Positions 23,901 through 36,394 of a DNA stretch of 64,000 nucleotides are shown one piece after another. This DNA comes from Callipepla californica brunnescens. Its lineage: Eukaryota > Chordata > Aves > Galliformes > Odontophoridae. The notes beneath the pieces are model-generated. The model was not told the DNA's origin. It made no database searches and saw nothing but the letters and a program-made list of their open reading frames with translations. The stretch's first letter is position 1. Each line of letters opens with the position of its first letter. The stretch is from NCBI GenBank assembly GCA_023055505.1, contig JALIRH010000014.1, positions 12,984,501 through 13,048,500 of the forward strand. Direction: 5' to 3'. Made by a program: the position numbers and the translations under genes.

Positions 23901-25420
23901 TTATATTCACCTTCCTGTGTGGCTGATAAAATCGAGCCATCAAATTGTTTATTAGAAACTCTTGGAGGAGCCAATCCAATCTATATGCAGCAGCACGGAA
24001 GTGTGGAGGTATCCACTGCCTGGCATTTCCAGCAGATTTAGCATCAGGCTGTTTGCAGCCCAGCAAACAACACTATTTACTTCCAGAAGGGGTAGTGGGA
24101 AAGAAAGAAACAGCAAACTGATCTCCAGACCTGCAGCTGCTTGAATTGGTCTGATCTGTGGCAGCACCGCTGTTTTTCATCCTTCCCCATGTTATTCAGA
24201 CTGGATGTCAGGGATATGGAGAAGTGTATGAATCAGAGCAGCTCTCACCCCATGCTCACTAGGGAACACAGTGCACCTTCTGTACCAGCATTGGGGGGGT
24301 AAGGGCAGTGCTCAGCATGTTATCTGCTGTCTGGCTGCTAGAGCCATTTTTAGGAGGGGTTGCTCCAGTTTTTATCAGCTGCTTCAATAGGCAGAGAGTA
24401 TTCTTGTTGGCAGGTTGGTTTCCTCCTTCAGGAGGAACGTGCTGCCCTTTGCCAGCTGAACATCCCCTCTGCAGGGCTCAGGGAGAGGCTGTGCAAAGCC
24501 TCCGGTGTGGTTCCACCTGGTTTGTTTGAGCTACAAAGAGGCTTGTCCTAGCCAAGGAGCAGTGTGCTATTAAAAGAGCAGAACAGCAACAGAGCATCAT
24601 CTCCAGCTAATTGTTTCATCAACTTGGAGAACAACAACTGCTTGCTAAATAAGGCGCTTCTTTTTTGCTTTGCAATTGTGCTTTACTGCCTGCCAAGGGA
24701 AGCTCTGCCTCTGGAGGCTTCTTTGGGCCTCTGCAAACAGTGTCTTTGGGTGTAGTCCAGAAAGACAAAAAGCAAAACCAAGAGCTGCAACCCAGAAAAG
24801 GCAGAAACTCTGCAGCTTATCATCCCCCTCCCACCCAGGTGAAAAACACAGAACTGCTAAGCAAGCTCTGAATAGAAGAAAAAGAATTAATGAAACTTAT
24901 TTGCTGTGTCTGCATCAGAAAATGTTAATGCTCAGCTAAAGAACAGACACTTTAGAGTTTCCTCAAATAAGTTTACATTTTCAGTTGCTTTTGGAAAAAC
25001 ACTGAAATTTGCATATTTTTACCAAAATATTGAAAGTGCCTCAGTCTTTAATTCAGCAGGAAACTGAAGCAACCAAGCCAGTCCTGTAACAGGATTTGAG
25101 AAATAACCAAAAGCCATTTAAAACTAGTTACTGCTTTCAGAATGAACTAAACTGGCAAATGATCTTATTCTTTTCCTGTCCATAAGTTATCCAGGAATCA
25201 AACATGAGGTAAGCACCTATTGGTTAAAGTACGTGCTCAGATATATTGATTTCCCTTGTCTCAGGCTCAGCTCATTGCAGTTTTAGGCACCAACAGTAAA
25301 ACATTTCTGCACTCAAAAGCCGGACTTTTTCACCAGTGGATCTACTTCTGAACAGACCTTCTTTTGGTGTTAGCATGCCCGTTTGCTGCCTTTAGTATCT
25401 ATACAAAGTTCCTGTATATA
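20910..25420. other. Non-coding stretch
   Basis: No gene or transposon recognised. AT-core word clusters occur near 21594-21690 (acaATTAAG, ctAATTGc, ttcAATTATg) and 23633-23860 (gTTAATCAG, ggATTAATgag, gTTAATTTTAATCC). A GCTAATTG word lies near 24607. A T16 run is at 23878-23893. A CTCF-like GCCACCAGGGGCA word is at 21045-21057. These are candidate regulatory words only. Confidence 0.5.
23878..23893. repeat. Poly(T) tract
   Basis: Sixteen consecutive T residues. No retroposon is recognisable on the minus strand beside it. Confidence 0.85.
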
Positions 25421-25566
25421 TAGAATCATTGAATCATACAATCATTAATGTTGGAAAAGGCCTCTAAGATCATCTCATCCAACCATCCACCTGCCACCAA
25501 TACTGCCCACTAAACCACATCCCTCAGTGCCACATCTCCACGTTTCTGGAACACCTCCAGGTGCTG
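25421..25566 (-). mobile_element. CR1 LINE 3' fragment
   Basis: The plus strand starts tagaatcattgaatcatac (terminal repeats). It continues with gttggaaaaggcctctaaga, catctcatccaaccatc, cacatccctcagtgccacat and ctggaacacctccaggtgct, the pattern of an avian CR1 3' end read in complement. Only about 145 bp remain. It shares the 'ccctcagtgccacatctcc' text with the copy at 35511, and the copy at 28880 is close, so these three probably belong to related subfamilies. Confidence 0.9.
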
Positions 25567-27840
25567 TTAAAAGCATAGGTTCATTAGGTTATGCAACTAG
25601 CTCTGAATTTGTGATCTCAGATTTCTCTAGGAGGTCTAAAAGCCAAGGATCAAGGTCTCCACGCAGGGTACAAAAGGGAAGGAGCAGACATTTCTCATTC
25701 CTGCAGAAGAGATGGGAAACACAGTGGGGAGAGAGACCAGGGCTACCCCCGACCCAGGCAGCCTGCTCACCCAAAGCCCAGGGGACACTCAAAGGGGATG
25801 TCCCCAAACACCAGACACAGCCTGGACAGTGTGGCTAGTGCCAAGTGAAGCCCAGCTGCCAGATATTCTGTGCGCATAGAACAAGGCAGTCATGATGAGG
25901 AATTTCTCTCCTTCAGTTATGATTGACAAGAAAAGGAATAAGAAGATAGGAGCTGAAAAGCTGTGTGCAGTAACCTTTCCCTTTGTCAGAAATGTCAAAC
26001 CAATTCCTAACAGCTCACTTTAAAATGCATTTTACATCCTCTTTTTGACATCTTTCCCACCTCCCCAGTGTTGCCAGAAGATACAAATTCACTCTGACAG
26101 CCAGAAAGGGAAGGGAAAATAAGAGAGAAAATTTAGCAAAGGAAAACAAATCTCCACTTTTGATAACCATCATAGCAGACCACAAGACCTGGTATAACAT
26201 ACTGATTGACCAATCAGGCATGACCCATCTCTGCCACGCAAAAAAAGAAGCACTAACCAGGTAGAAACAAGGTTACTTATCCTAGCAGGACACAAATCTT
26301 ATTGTCCTATTTCCCTGCTAAACGCTGATAGTGCTTTGTAAAATAACGTCAGGTTCGTTTTCTTAGATTTGTACTGCCTTTCTATTCTCACAAACCTCCT
26401 CCTTTCCTTTTCTCCATCATGTTGTACTGCAGAAACCCTTGTCTTTGCATCAGGAAAGCTGTGTGGGTGAATGAGGGTGCATGCCACACAATGACAGAAA
26501 AGAAGAACAACAGCAAAAGCCAAACACCATGCAATAAAGAGAGCAGGGTGAGGCTTTAAAAACTCTCACATCTGCATTTTGTAACTTAATAGGTGGACTT
26601 GCTTGAAAATTAGACATCCTGCCTCATTAGCCAGCCAGGCTTTCACCATGCTCAGCAAAGAAAGAAACAGTAAATCAGGACAATAATTGACCATACCTCC
26701 TTTACTAAGCTATTTTGGGTTGGACTACATCATTGTTTGAAGATTAGATGATTAACACGGAGCAGATATCCAGCTCATACACAGTTATAGGGTGAGCATG
26801 CCCAACCTTAATGTCATGGCACAAGGAAGGATGGGTTCAAAGATTAACTTCTGGTAATAGTTACCAGTGACAATTTTTTGGCTTCAAACATGTGGGAAAG
26901 GACAGACCCAGAGAGAGAAAACGCTTCCTGAAATTCACTGAGAAGGTCAGTGGAACTGCTCAGGTCTTTCAAGTGCACTCATACGTCCTGAATAAAATAT
27001 GTTCATTTATCATGCAAGGAACAAATTTCAGGAAATAACATCTCAAAGCCCACATGCAATAAGCAAATAAATAAATAAATCAGAAGAAAAGCGTGACCTT
27101 CCATGGGCATGTTTAACCTCGATTTCGTTTATGTGAAGTATGCCAGTTCCCCCACATTCCAGAGAGTATTTGGAGTAGGAAAACCCAGTCCTGTGGATTT
27201 TCAATAGCTGCTTGCTTTAACATGAATCCTAAGCATAAAGTCATATCACTGACTGCACAGCCTAAGCAAACTTATAAGTCAAAATAGTACTGGGGCAATA
27301 TCTGTAGGAACAGAAGGGCTTCTCACTGTACAAAATCAGTGATGGCTCTGGTCTAAGCAATGGGAGATGCTTTGCCGTTTGCAGTTGCACTGAGGACAGC
27401 AGCCAGCATTAAAAAATTCCCTTTATGTTGTCAGTGTAGAAAAGCCCTCACAGACCTGAAAAATGTTTTTATCCATATGCCACCGCATCCCTTTGGACTC
27501 CCTTTTAACTTCAGCTACTTCCTCAGAACAAGAAACAACTTCCAGTCGAGTCAGTGCTTTTCCCCCTCTAAACACCTGTTGAGCATAAACCTCGTCCACT
27601 CCTACTTATTTCTTGTGTTTACCCAACGGATCACCGCAAAGAGGGAAAGGAGGAAGAAGTTTATAATAGGAAAATAATCAATAGTGACATGGCATCGCTG
27701 TCTGCACGGTGTTCATTAGTGGCTCAGGAGGGACCTCGGGACTCCTGTTTGCTCGACGTGCCATTGCCTCCTGCAGAGAGCTGAGGATGCAGGACAGGCA
27801 TCAGCAGGTGCCTCTTCTGCTGCTCCTGCTCCAGCCCAGG
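25567..27840. other. Non-coding stretch
   Basis: No gene recognised. It holds an (AAAT)4 tract at 27065-27080. A weak CR1-like word (gggttggactacatcattg, about 26726) is too short to call. A 105-codon plus-strand frame at 27360-27677 has no recognisable domain. Confidence 0.55.
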
Positions 27841-27975
27841 GAATTCAGTGTGAGTCAGGCAGCTAAATTACACCTCTGGGTTATTATCTGCGGTATTAAT
27901 TACTGCGTCCTCCTTAATTATCCTCTCTTAACACACTCAGTTGGTTTGCGGGAACAATGCAAGGTTGGCAAACAG
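27841..27975. promoter_or_regulatory. AP-1/MARE-like word with TAATTA cluster
   Basis: TGAGTCAGGCA at 27851-27861 contains a perfect AP-1 heptamer and resembles half of a Maf recognition element. Within the next 70 bp come ctAAATTAcacc, ggtaTTAATTActgcg and ccTTAATTAtcc, three AT-core words spaced about 15-35 bp apart, with two retained CpGs. The arrangement resembles a compact enhancer. No alignment was available. Confidence 0.35.
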
Positions 27976-28879
27976 TGGCATTTAAAAACGACTGAGCCAG
28001 AGGCTCAGCTGATATAAAGCAGCACAGCAGGTTTATGGAAAGGTCAGCTTGTGCTGGAGCTGGAGTTTACCCACCGTTTTATGAGGTTGTGAGCTGAGTT
28101 TCAGTGAAGCTGGTATGTCCTGTCCAACTGGCTGGAGTGGAGGCAAACAGCTCTAATGTGACTTTCTGATCTACAATAAAAAAAGCATGACATAATATCA
28201 GTATCTGGAGTCAAAAGTTTTGTCTCCTGTTTTACCCTGCAGTCAGAGTGGGGAAACCTGGGGATATTCTGATATATGTTGGCTGTCTGTTCTCTTCTTG
28301 AAATAACCAGACCACTGTGGATTGACATTCAGTTCACTGGCATACATAAATTCATATTTACAACAGAATTCAATTCAGACATGTGCTTCGTTACCTTTGT
28401 GTGCACTGTCCCCAGGCTGGCACCCTTCTTGGCTGCCAGTATCTGTCTGAGGGACAGAACTCAGCTCCTCAGATACAGCTACCTCTGATGTGGTAGACAA
28501 GGACATCTGATCAGTACAGGCTCTTTGGAACCATTAGTCAGAGCCTTGATGGATTCTGAGGACAGACCTACCCCATAGGAAGGTATGCATGCCCCCATCA
28601 TATAACTATTCCTGAAAATGAATGAATATTCAGATAAAATGTACTAAAAAAATAAAAAAGAAAACACCTATAGTCTGTAGTGCACCCTCTTGGACTGTGA
28701 TCTTTCAGGTGATCCATCATACAAATGTTCACAGCCTCAAACCAGCTGCTGTAGCCATGGAATATTTTCCTCCACATCACTCTGAATGCACGCATCTCTT
28801 GTTCTCATTTGATAGCTCTGCAAATCACATCTAACAGATCTTGCAGAAGACATGGCAAAAGAGAACAGCAGCACTGAAT
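27976..28879. other. Non-coding stretch
   Basis: No gene, transposon or notable repeat recognised. Short conflicting frames only. Confidence 0.5.
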
Positions 28880-29112
28880 GACAGAATCATAGAATCAAGA
28901 AGGTTGGGAAAGAGCTCTAAGATCATCAAGTCCAACCCCACCAGCCCATCCGCACTGCTCATGTCCCTCAGTGCCAAAGCTCCACATTTCCTGAATACCC
29001 CCAGGGATGGTGACACCCACCCTCCCTCCCATCCAAGGCAGTTTGTGCCACTGCATCACCACTCTTTTGGAGAAGAAATTCTTCCTAATATTTCTGAAGA
29101 CAGAGACGGACA
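28880..29112 (-). mobile_element. CR1 LINE 3' fragment
   Basis: It starts gacagaatcatagaatcaag (near-consensus terminal repeats). It continues aaggttgggaaagagctcta, gatcatcaagtccaacccca, catgtccctcagtgccaaag, cagggatggtgacacccacc, tgccactgcatcaccactct and gaagaaattcttcctaatat. It is well preserved compared with the copy at 1763, implying a younger insertion. The right boundary is approximate. Confidence 0.93.
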
Positions 29113-29701
29113 CTGAAAATGTCACCCAGCCTTCTCTCCAGAGCTGACTAAAGCTCCATTAGTCCTGGTGACGCTCCCCATGGGACAAGGAAGGATCTGC
29201 AAATATCACCAGTTCATCTACCTCCACATTTCACAGTTCAAAAGAGAGGATTCTGAGGAACCCAGGAAATACAGCTCCAAGCAGGCAGTACATATCTTGT
29301 AATGTATAGAGAGAAGCAATAGAAATCCCATTTTAACAAACTGTTCTCCAGCTCAGAGAGTGAAATCCAGTCTGCTGAAGGTCACTGCTAGCTCTGTGCG
29401 TATCATTTAAGCCCCTCTTAGGCCTGTAGCTGTCACAAAGGCCACGTGCTGTTGGGATTGTTTATCCTGACAGAATATTTGTGTGTGTTCCAAGAATAAA
29501 TTGTAGTGGTTGCATTCTTAACACAGTCCCTACAACACATAATCAGGGCAATGTGAGTGACACTCATCTTTTTCCAAAGGAAAGAGTCAAGGCACAGCTA
29601 GGGCAGTCATGTTATAATGCCAGAGAAACAATCTCTGCATGAATTCATTAATGACAGAAAGAAAACTGCTCAATAAAGGAGCAAAAACCAAACCTGGAGC
29701 A
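29113..29701. other. Non-coding stretch
   Basis: No gene recognised. The text has no repeat similarity that I can name. It ends at the TATA-like element at 29702. Confidence 0.5.
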
Positions 29702-29710
29702 TATATAAAG
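29702..29710 (+). promoter_or_regulatory. TATA-box-like element
   Basis: TATATAAAG is a strong match to the vertebrate TATA consensus. About 30 bp downstream (near 29732) a start site would be expected. An ATG at 29742 opens an 84-codon frame ending at 29993. No CpG island or initiator is evident, and such words arise by chance in AT-rich DNA. Confidence 0.25.
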
Positions 29711-32700
29711 GCCCTCCATCCCCTCCTTGTAAGCCCCTTCAATGGCTCTGAGCTGTCTCTCTCCAGCAGTGTTGCATTGCAAAGGTGACCTTCTCCATGC
29801 TGCTGCAAAACATTCAGGGTACTCAGGTTTGGGTCCCGATTCCTACCTGCACTGCACTGTGCCATTTCAGTTCTACAACTCAGCACAGCCAAAGGAAATC
29901 TCTGCACCCAGGCAGAGTACATCTGAGTTCTCAGGGCCTCACCAGTTCGACTTTTTGTCCAGTATGCAGGACAGTGTTTATGCTGATGAATAGATTGGCA
30001 TTAGAGCAACAAGGTGCAAGAGATCCAAATCCCTGCTGCTGTTAATATACATGAGTCACCACCGCTGCGTGAGGCAAACGTGCTTCCAAATGGAGCTGCA
30101 GTTTGTCCTTGGTTGTTTCGCTGGGCAAAGGCAAGTTTGCAAAACTTCATTTTTTTAGTGATTCACACCCTTGACATAATAGAGATCTCTGTCTCAGTCT
30201 GCTTACTGGGAAACATCAAACAAAGAAGGCTGTTGTATGTTTGCGTTTTATTAATAGTTCACAACTTGAATTTTTTCTTCTCTTTTGTTCCTGCTGAACT
30301 CAGAGAAGACTACAAATATACATATATATGTACATATAGAGCTGACAAATAGATTTCTTGGAGGAAAGCAGAAAAGTGTGAATAATGGGTTCTGAAGTAT
30401 GGATAATTAACAGATCAAATACCCCAAGGACTGGGGAATTTTTTCATCAACTGCTGATATTCTCCTTTCCTATTTTTCTAAATAAATTATGTGTACCCTC
30501 CAGGTACATTTCTTCTCCTAGTTCACATAATAAAAATAGAGGTGCCTACTGTGGGGGCTGGGAAGGTTACTTATTTGTTTTAATTTAATTTAATGCTTCT
30601 GACAGTGAGAAAATGACAGCCCTGGCTGCAGTTAGGAGTCATATGGGCAGCTGCTGCCCAAAGTTCCTGACCATAGCACCTCTACCACAGCATCTCTACT
30701 CCTACACAAGAACGCTGTTCAATTTCGTCTAGCAGTGCCAAGCTAGGCAAGTCTGCCATTGTCAGCAGGATGGTCCCCCTGCAGCCCTCCCCTAGTGTTC
30801 TAAGTCACATTCCAGCAGGTTTTTTAAAATCATTTCCTTACTTCTCATTTATTTATTCTGCTTCTCAGTATACCCATAGCAAAGGGACATGCAAGCCTCC
30901 AGTAACATGAAACCAAAGCAATTTGCTTTTTACCTGAAGCAGGACAAGGGTAGAACACAGGAAAGGATCCTTTCCTCTCCCCAGACTGCTATTTACCTGC
31001 CACTAGAGTCACTCATCACCAGTCCACAGCTGATATATGCTCTGAAAGGTGTGTGCCACTTTGCCCACACATCTTTGGAAATAACTATGAGAAAGAATGG
31101 CTCCTCACTGCGATGTTCAGCTGCTGATCTGTGGAAGCAGCCAGGGGATAGGGCTTTAGAAATGGACAGACTCTGGTGCAACCCAGGAGCTCACAAGAGC
31201 AGATTTTTCATAGCAGTTATCCTAACAAAAGCCACAGCTCTGTGTTCCACTAACAACACAAGAAAAATGATGTAACTTACTTATGATAAATAAACATGAT
31301 AAAGTGTTTCAGAGCTTTTTTCCCCCTAATGAAACGCTGTCATCCTAGAAACAAAACAAAAGTCTTTCCTTAGTGGCAGCAATTTAATAGCAGGGACGTT
31401 AATTAATTTCATCTCCACATCAGTGCTCTGTTTTATTTAAACTCCCATCCTGCAGGCACTGGAGTGTTTTGGCATCTGCAAAGCCAGTGATGGTCCTGGA
31501 TTGAAGCCAAGGGGAGGTTTGGGGTAGTTGGCAGATCGGAGAGCAATGGAGACCTGCAGGTCTCAAAAAACCTAAAACCATCTATTCTTCATCTTTGTTG
31601 GAGGAAATTTGCAGTGGTGATTCAGCAGGGATTCAGAATGGTGGCTATTATGTGTGTGAATGACAGTGGTTTCCCTCCTTAGAAATGGACCACAATGATA
31701 AACTGAATAAATGCAGGCAATGTGTGTGACACACCCAAATCCCATGCCCAGAACTCCAAAAGCGAGGTTTGACATGACCCAGAAACCTCACTAAATCCTT
31801 TAGCTACAGTCTGCTAAGGCCTAGAAAAAAACATAATTCAATGTCAAGAAAAGGTGTCGTCATGAAGCACTGTCAAGGGAGATGTCCCCATCAGTAGCCC
31901 CATTGAAAATCAAACTGATCCTCCATTACCCTATGCAATTAACTTATGTAAATAGGTGCTACTGACCACTTATGTAGCAATACAGTTCCTTCACTGATCC
32001 AACCACAAGAAATCACAAGAAGAGCACCTTCTTCTCACCAGAGAAGGGGTGAGCAGTCCCCTCCAGCCTGGGAGGAACACAGTGGGTAACACCACTGTCG
32101 TGACAGCCATCTTACCTTTCTCTGCAGGCAGACTTTAAAAGGTGATTCTCAGCACTTCTCACAGCCATTTTTTATCCCTTGCTGTTGTTCTTAACCATCT
32201 TCTCATTGCTCTGAAGCAGGGGCTGGTGGGCTGCCTGCTCATACATTGCTATGTTGAAACAAGGACAGGCAAGTGCTTCCGTGGATGAGTCTGTTCTCCC
32301 TATTTCTTGCTAAGAAAGCACAGGCAGATGGTGCATGAGGAAGAAGGCAGCAGCAATGGTGCCTAAAAGGCAGCCCAGAGGATTCCCAGCTGGTGATCCC
32401 AGAAATAGGAAGCCACACTGGTTTGCCTTCACTTCACTTCTGTCACATTGTCAATGCATTGCTGCTCCTGTTCCCACAGAGGACAGTGACTGCGTATCCT
32501 AACATCCGTCCATCCCAGGACATGAACTGCCCTCTCCTCTGAGTGTTCTAAAAAGGGGATCAGATTTCAGCTGCACAGCACCAGAGGTTCTGGCACATCA
32601 GCCCCTGTCCCAGTAGGCTTGAGACCTTTATACGTCATCTAAAGCCCCTTCCAGAAATACAAAGAAAGCCAAAGGAGCTTTGATGCAATCAACCAGGGGC

Positions 32701-33284
32701 TAGTGGGCACATTATAAAATCCACAGCCAGTCTGAACTTCTTATGCAGGGAGATCTGCATCAGTTTCTGTTTCTGAGATGTGTTTTACCCTAGGACAGGC
32801 AGATCATAAACCAACAAGAAGAAAAATAAGTTTTGTGTACTTTCTACAGCAAAAGAATAAGACTGGATTCAGCAGCAGCCCACTGAAATTTAATTTCATT
32901 AAGAAATAGAATTTAAATGACAAAGTCTTTTGTGTAGGCATTTGCACGTGAGTGCATTGAGTCCCAGTGCTCATTGCATTGTTAGACTTTGAACTAAGGT
33001 TATTGTTACCATTTTGCTATCTGCCTAGAAACAATTTCAGTTCAGTGACAGAGCTTCATATCAGATGAACTATGTCACGTCTTTCCTATACATTTTACTG
33101 ACCTACTCTAAGGATATAACCCCAAGGAGAAGAGGAGTTGAGGTTGTGCAGTCCCAAGCCTGCTGTTGCTTCAGCTTTCTTTTATTTGCTGCTGGCACGG
33201 GCTCCGTGAAGGGGACTGAGCTCTTAAGTCTTACTCAGACCTCACACTTCATATTTCAAAACCATATGTGAGACTGGAACTGGG

Positions 33285-33299
33285 CCCCCCACCCCCCCC
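33285..33299. repeat. Poly(C) tract
   Basis: C6-A-C8. Confidence 0.85.
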
Positions 33300-34441
33300 A
33301 GCCTCCATGGCATCCAAGCATTGGATGCCAAACTCCAGGCTTCCCATCAGCAGGAATACATCCCTGTCTGCTAAGCAGGGTTTCAGTTCAAGGGATTTTC
33401 TTGCTTAATTACTTAGGTACCAACAGAGTATGGAAAATTCCAGAAAATGGTTGGGAAGTGAAAGGCAGGAACTTATAACAGTGGGGAAACATCCTCAGAA
33501 AGAGTGGCAAGAAGTATGCAAAGTCAAGAGCTGCATTAAAATTGTGGATTCCTCTTGAACTTCAGTTCTAGAACGGAAGCTGTCACCTCCCTCTGCCTGG
33601 TACCCAGCAGTCAAGCAGTGACAGCAGCATCCATGGAGAGGATTCTACTGTGGTGGCTAATGCTCATACTTCTGGTGCTGGCTGGGTGCAGTCTCAGCAA
33701 AGCAAATCACATCCTCGGGGTTCTTTGCCATTAGAAAGTAAACTTAATTAGATTACTGCATAGATATAAATGGAAAACATAACTTCTGGAGAACTGCAAC
33801 ACCCACACACACGGACTCTGCAGAACAATCCAGAAATGCTGCATAATTCTGTCCCTACAAACGCACATCACAGAGCACAGTCATGCAGCCAGCACCACGA
33901 GCCGTAGCATTTTTATGTTTTGTCAATAATTCTCTCCAGCAGCTCACAAGGCTGGCAAAGCCCAAGGCTATAGCCACCAGTTTTTATGAGCATAATAAGC
34001 AGAGTTTATTTCCACAGCACAGACATAAACATTTCTAGGATCCCAGCCACGTACAGAGGGCACCTGAGACACCAGCAGCTGTCTCCAGCTCCATTTGACC
34101 CCTTGAAAAAGGAGGCATGGAAAATGCTATCCCAGCAGGCATTAATGCAGGTTAATTAAACCTAAACTGCTCGGCAGGGGCACAGTGAATTGAGAAGTGG
34201 TGCTTCTCCAGGCTGCCCAGTGCTCCAGTCCCACTGTGGCGTGATCATTAATGGTTCTCATACAAGCCTCAGGGCTCATTTGCTTGACAAGAGCAAAGCA
34301 GTAATTTTACTGTTGAACACTTGCAAAAATGATGCCCTGACTGTTATCAAAAGTGACAGGCAAGTTATGTGAGCAGTTAACTGAAGGTTACTTTTTAGGG
34401 CCAAACCTCTGAATAGATCAGACATCAATTAGTTCACGCGT

Positions 34442-34521
34442 GGAGGAAGAGGGGAAAGAAAACAAAGGGAAAAAAATAAAAAAGGAAGGAGGAAGGAAAC
34501 ATAAGAGAAGGAAAGGAAGGA
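34442..34521 (+). repeat. Purine-rich tract
   Basis: Eighty bases almost entirely A and G, built from GGAAGGAGGAAGG and AAAAAA-type blocks, with about four pyrimidine interruptions. The minus-strand reading gives the low-complexity Phe/Pro-rich end of an otherwise unrecognised 118-codon frame. Confidence 0.85.
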
Positions 34522-35354
34522 CTTAATTGGTGTCCCCCAATCAGTGCTCTGAAGGGACAGGAGGAGGAAGACATTAAGCACAGCAGCTGCCCGTGCTTAG
34601 TGGGGAATAGTGGCCAGGCCATGGGCAGCAGCTGCTGCAGCTCAGGTAATGCAGCTGGCACTGCAGGAAGGAGCTGAGGCTTCAGCAGACAGAGGACAAG
34701 CACCCTTCCATCTGTGCCTCCCCCGGGGCTGTGGGGCTTTGGCTTTCCTCCATATCCTTCAAGTGAAAACCTCATGAGAAACTTTTCCAAGGTGCGAAAT
34801 CACTTCATCTGTGCTATGGGCACTTTGAAGAGGACCAAAATTAGCCGTACAGTAAAGGTAGGTGGGTGCCCCCCAGTTTCAGGGTTATTTGAGACTTGGG
34901 AAACTGCTCAAGGAAAAGCTTTCAGTTTTGACAATGTTTCCCAAGTTAAAAAACAGACCAAAAACAACCAAACCCAGCATTGTTAGTGAAATCAAATATC
35001 ATATCCATAGCCTTCAAATATAATAGTCTGCAAAACTCAGAGCTAAATGAAGCTACGGTGCAATGCTACAGTCCTAATGAAGCCTCCATTTTAAAATAGT
35101 GACATTTTTGTTTGCTTTTACCCAAACACAACATGGAATGGTGACTTTTCCTCCAAAAAGAAAAAAACGATTGTCTTCTCTGCACTGAAGCATCCTAACT
35201 GCTTTGCCTGATGGCAAATGTAAGAAGAAAGCAAGAAAATGGGACTTACAACCTGTGACCTCATTTATTACCAAGAGCTTGGTGTAGTCTGCCTGGCTCA
35301 GAAAGTCACATCCCCAGCATCTGCAGGGTGAGCAGCCAGAGGTGTCTTCCCCAC

Positions 35355-35369
35355 TGTGTGTGTGTGTGT
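35355..35369. repeat. (TG)7 microsatellite
   Basis: Seven TG units plus a T. Confidence 0.85.
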
Positions 35370-35510
35370 TATAAAGGGTTTTGCTGCTAACAGCTGCCTA
35401 TGCTGGCTTCTAGCTGGGTAGGCAGCTCTGCTGGATTTCTGTAAGGCAGCACACAATTAGTGCAGTGGATCTCTGGTCTTTACGGACAAAAGGATTGATG
35501 GGTGGCAGAA

Positions 35511-35765
35511 TGATGGAATCATAAAATCATTACAGTTGGAAAAGACCACGAAGATCACCAAGTGCAACCATCGACCCACCCGCACCGTGCCCATAACCAC
35601 GTCCCTCAGTGCCACATCTCCACAGTACTCAAACACCTCCAGGGACAGTGACACCCCTCCACCCCCCTGGGCAGCTGTGCCACTGCATCACAACTCTTTC
35701 TGAGAAGAAATGTTTCCTAATATCTGACCTGAACCTCTCCTGGCACAACTTAAGGCCATTACCTC
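35511..35765 (-). mobile_element. CR1 LINE 3' fragment
   Basis: It starts tgatggaatcataaaatcat (diverged terminal repeats). It continues acagttggaaaagaccacga, cgtccctcagtgccacatct, caaacacctccagggacagt, ctttctgagaagaaatgttt, cctaatatctgacctgaacc and tggcacaacttaaggccatt, all in the order of a complemented CR1 3' end. It is about 255 bp long and 5'-truncated. Retained CpGs (cacccgcaccgtg) suggest a moderately young copy. Confidence 0.93.
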
Positions 35766-35892
35766 TCTGGGGGGATGCAGGGGAATGGGGGGAATAATAC
35801 TGAAACCCAAAAGAATTAGATCTGTAGACGACAACACAAACTCAAAGGTAGGACAAAAGGTTTTTACACAGTTAGTGATGATGCTCTTAGAA

Positions 35893-35912
35893 ATATATAT
35901 ATATATATATAT
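35893..35912. repeat. (AT)10 microsatellite
   Basis: Ten AT units. Likely length-polymorphic and cruciform-prone. Confidence 0.9.
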
Positions 35913-36302
35913 TTTGATAGCTATTCTCTCTTATGATCAGCAGAAGGAGAGAGAAAAAACAGTCTGCATCTCCGCCTCCCTCCCACACCAGCTGCCAGCA
36001 GCACAGGGCATTTGGTCATACACAGGTGGGTGACAGCCACTGCCTGCTGCCTTGGGGGCACCCAGGGACACCCAGCCCCAGCCCTGGTCCCACAGCCCAG
36101 CACAGCCCAAAGCCGTGTGCTTCTGGGGAGGCACCGAGACGGTGCACTGAGATTAAAACATATGTTATTTATTGCCAGATAAGTTCAATTCTGGGTCTGT
36201 CAACCTTGACAGGACCATAAATACTCACAGGGCCGAGTGGTTCTCATGGGTTTTGGATGGGAGTACTGCAGCAGGGAGCTTCATTCTCTCAACTCCCACT
36301 CT

Positions 36303-36312
36303 CCCCCCCCCC
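36303..36312. repeat. Poly(C) run
   Basis: Ten C residues within a CT-rich stretch at 36290-36360. Confidence 0.85.
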
Positions 36313-36394
36313 TTCCCTCCTCTTCACCCCACCTTTTCTGATCTTCATCTTCTCCAGTAAGGTCAGCATTCTGCTACCCTGTCTCACTCACGGA

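Larger units (their letters stand above)
29994..35354. other. Long non-coding stretch
   Basis: No gene or transposon recognised across 5.4 kb. Local features are a 14-bp AT palindrome at 30319-30332, TTAATTAA-type words near 31398 (gacgTTAATTAAttt) and 34151 (ggTTAATTAAacc), a C-rich run at 33285-33299 and a purine-rich tract at 34442-34521. Open frames are short and conflicting. The small number of transposons fits repeat-poor avian intergenic DNA. Confidence 0.5.

Noticed and set aside
26717..26750. gggttggactacatcattg, resembling a plus-oriented CR1 3' end
   Set aside because: Only about 20 bp match, and the expected terminal repeats are absent downstream.
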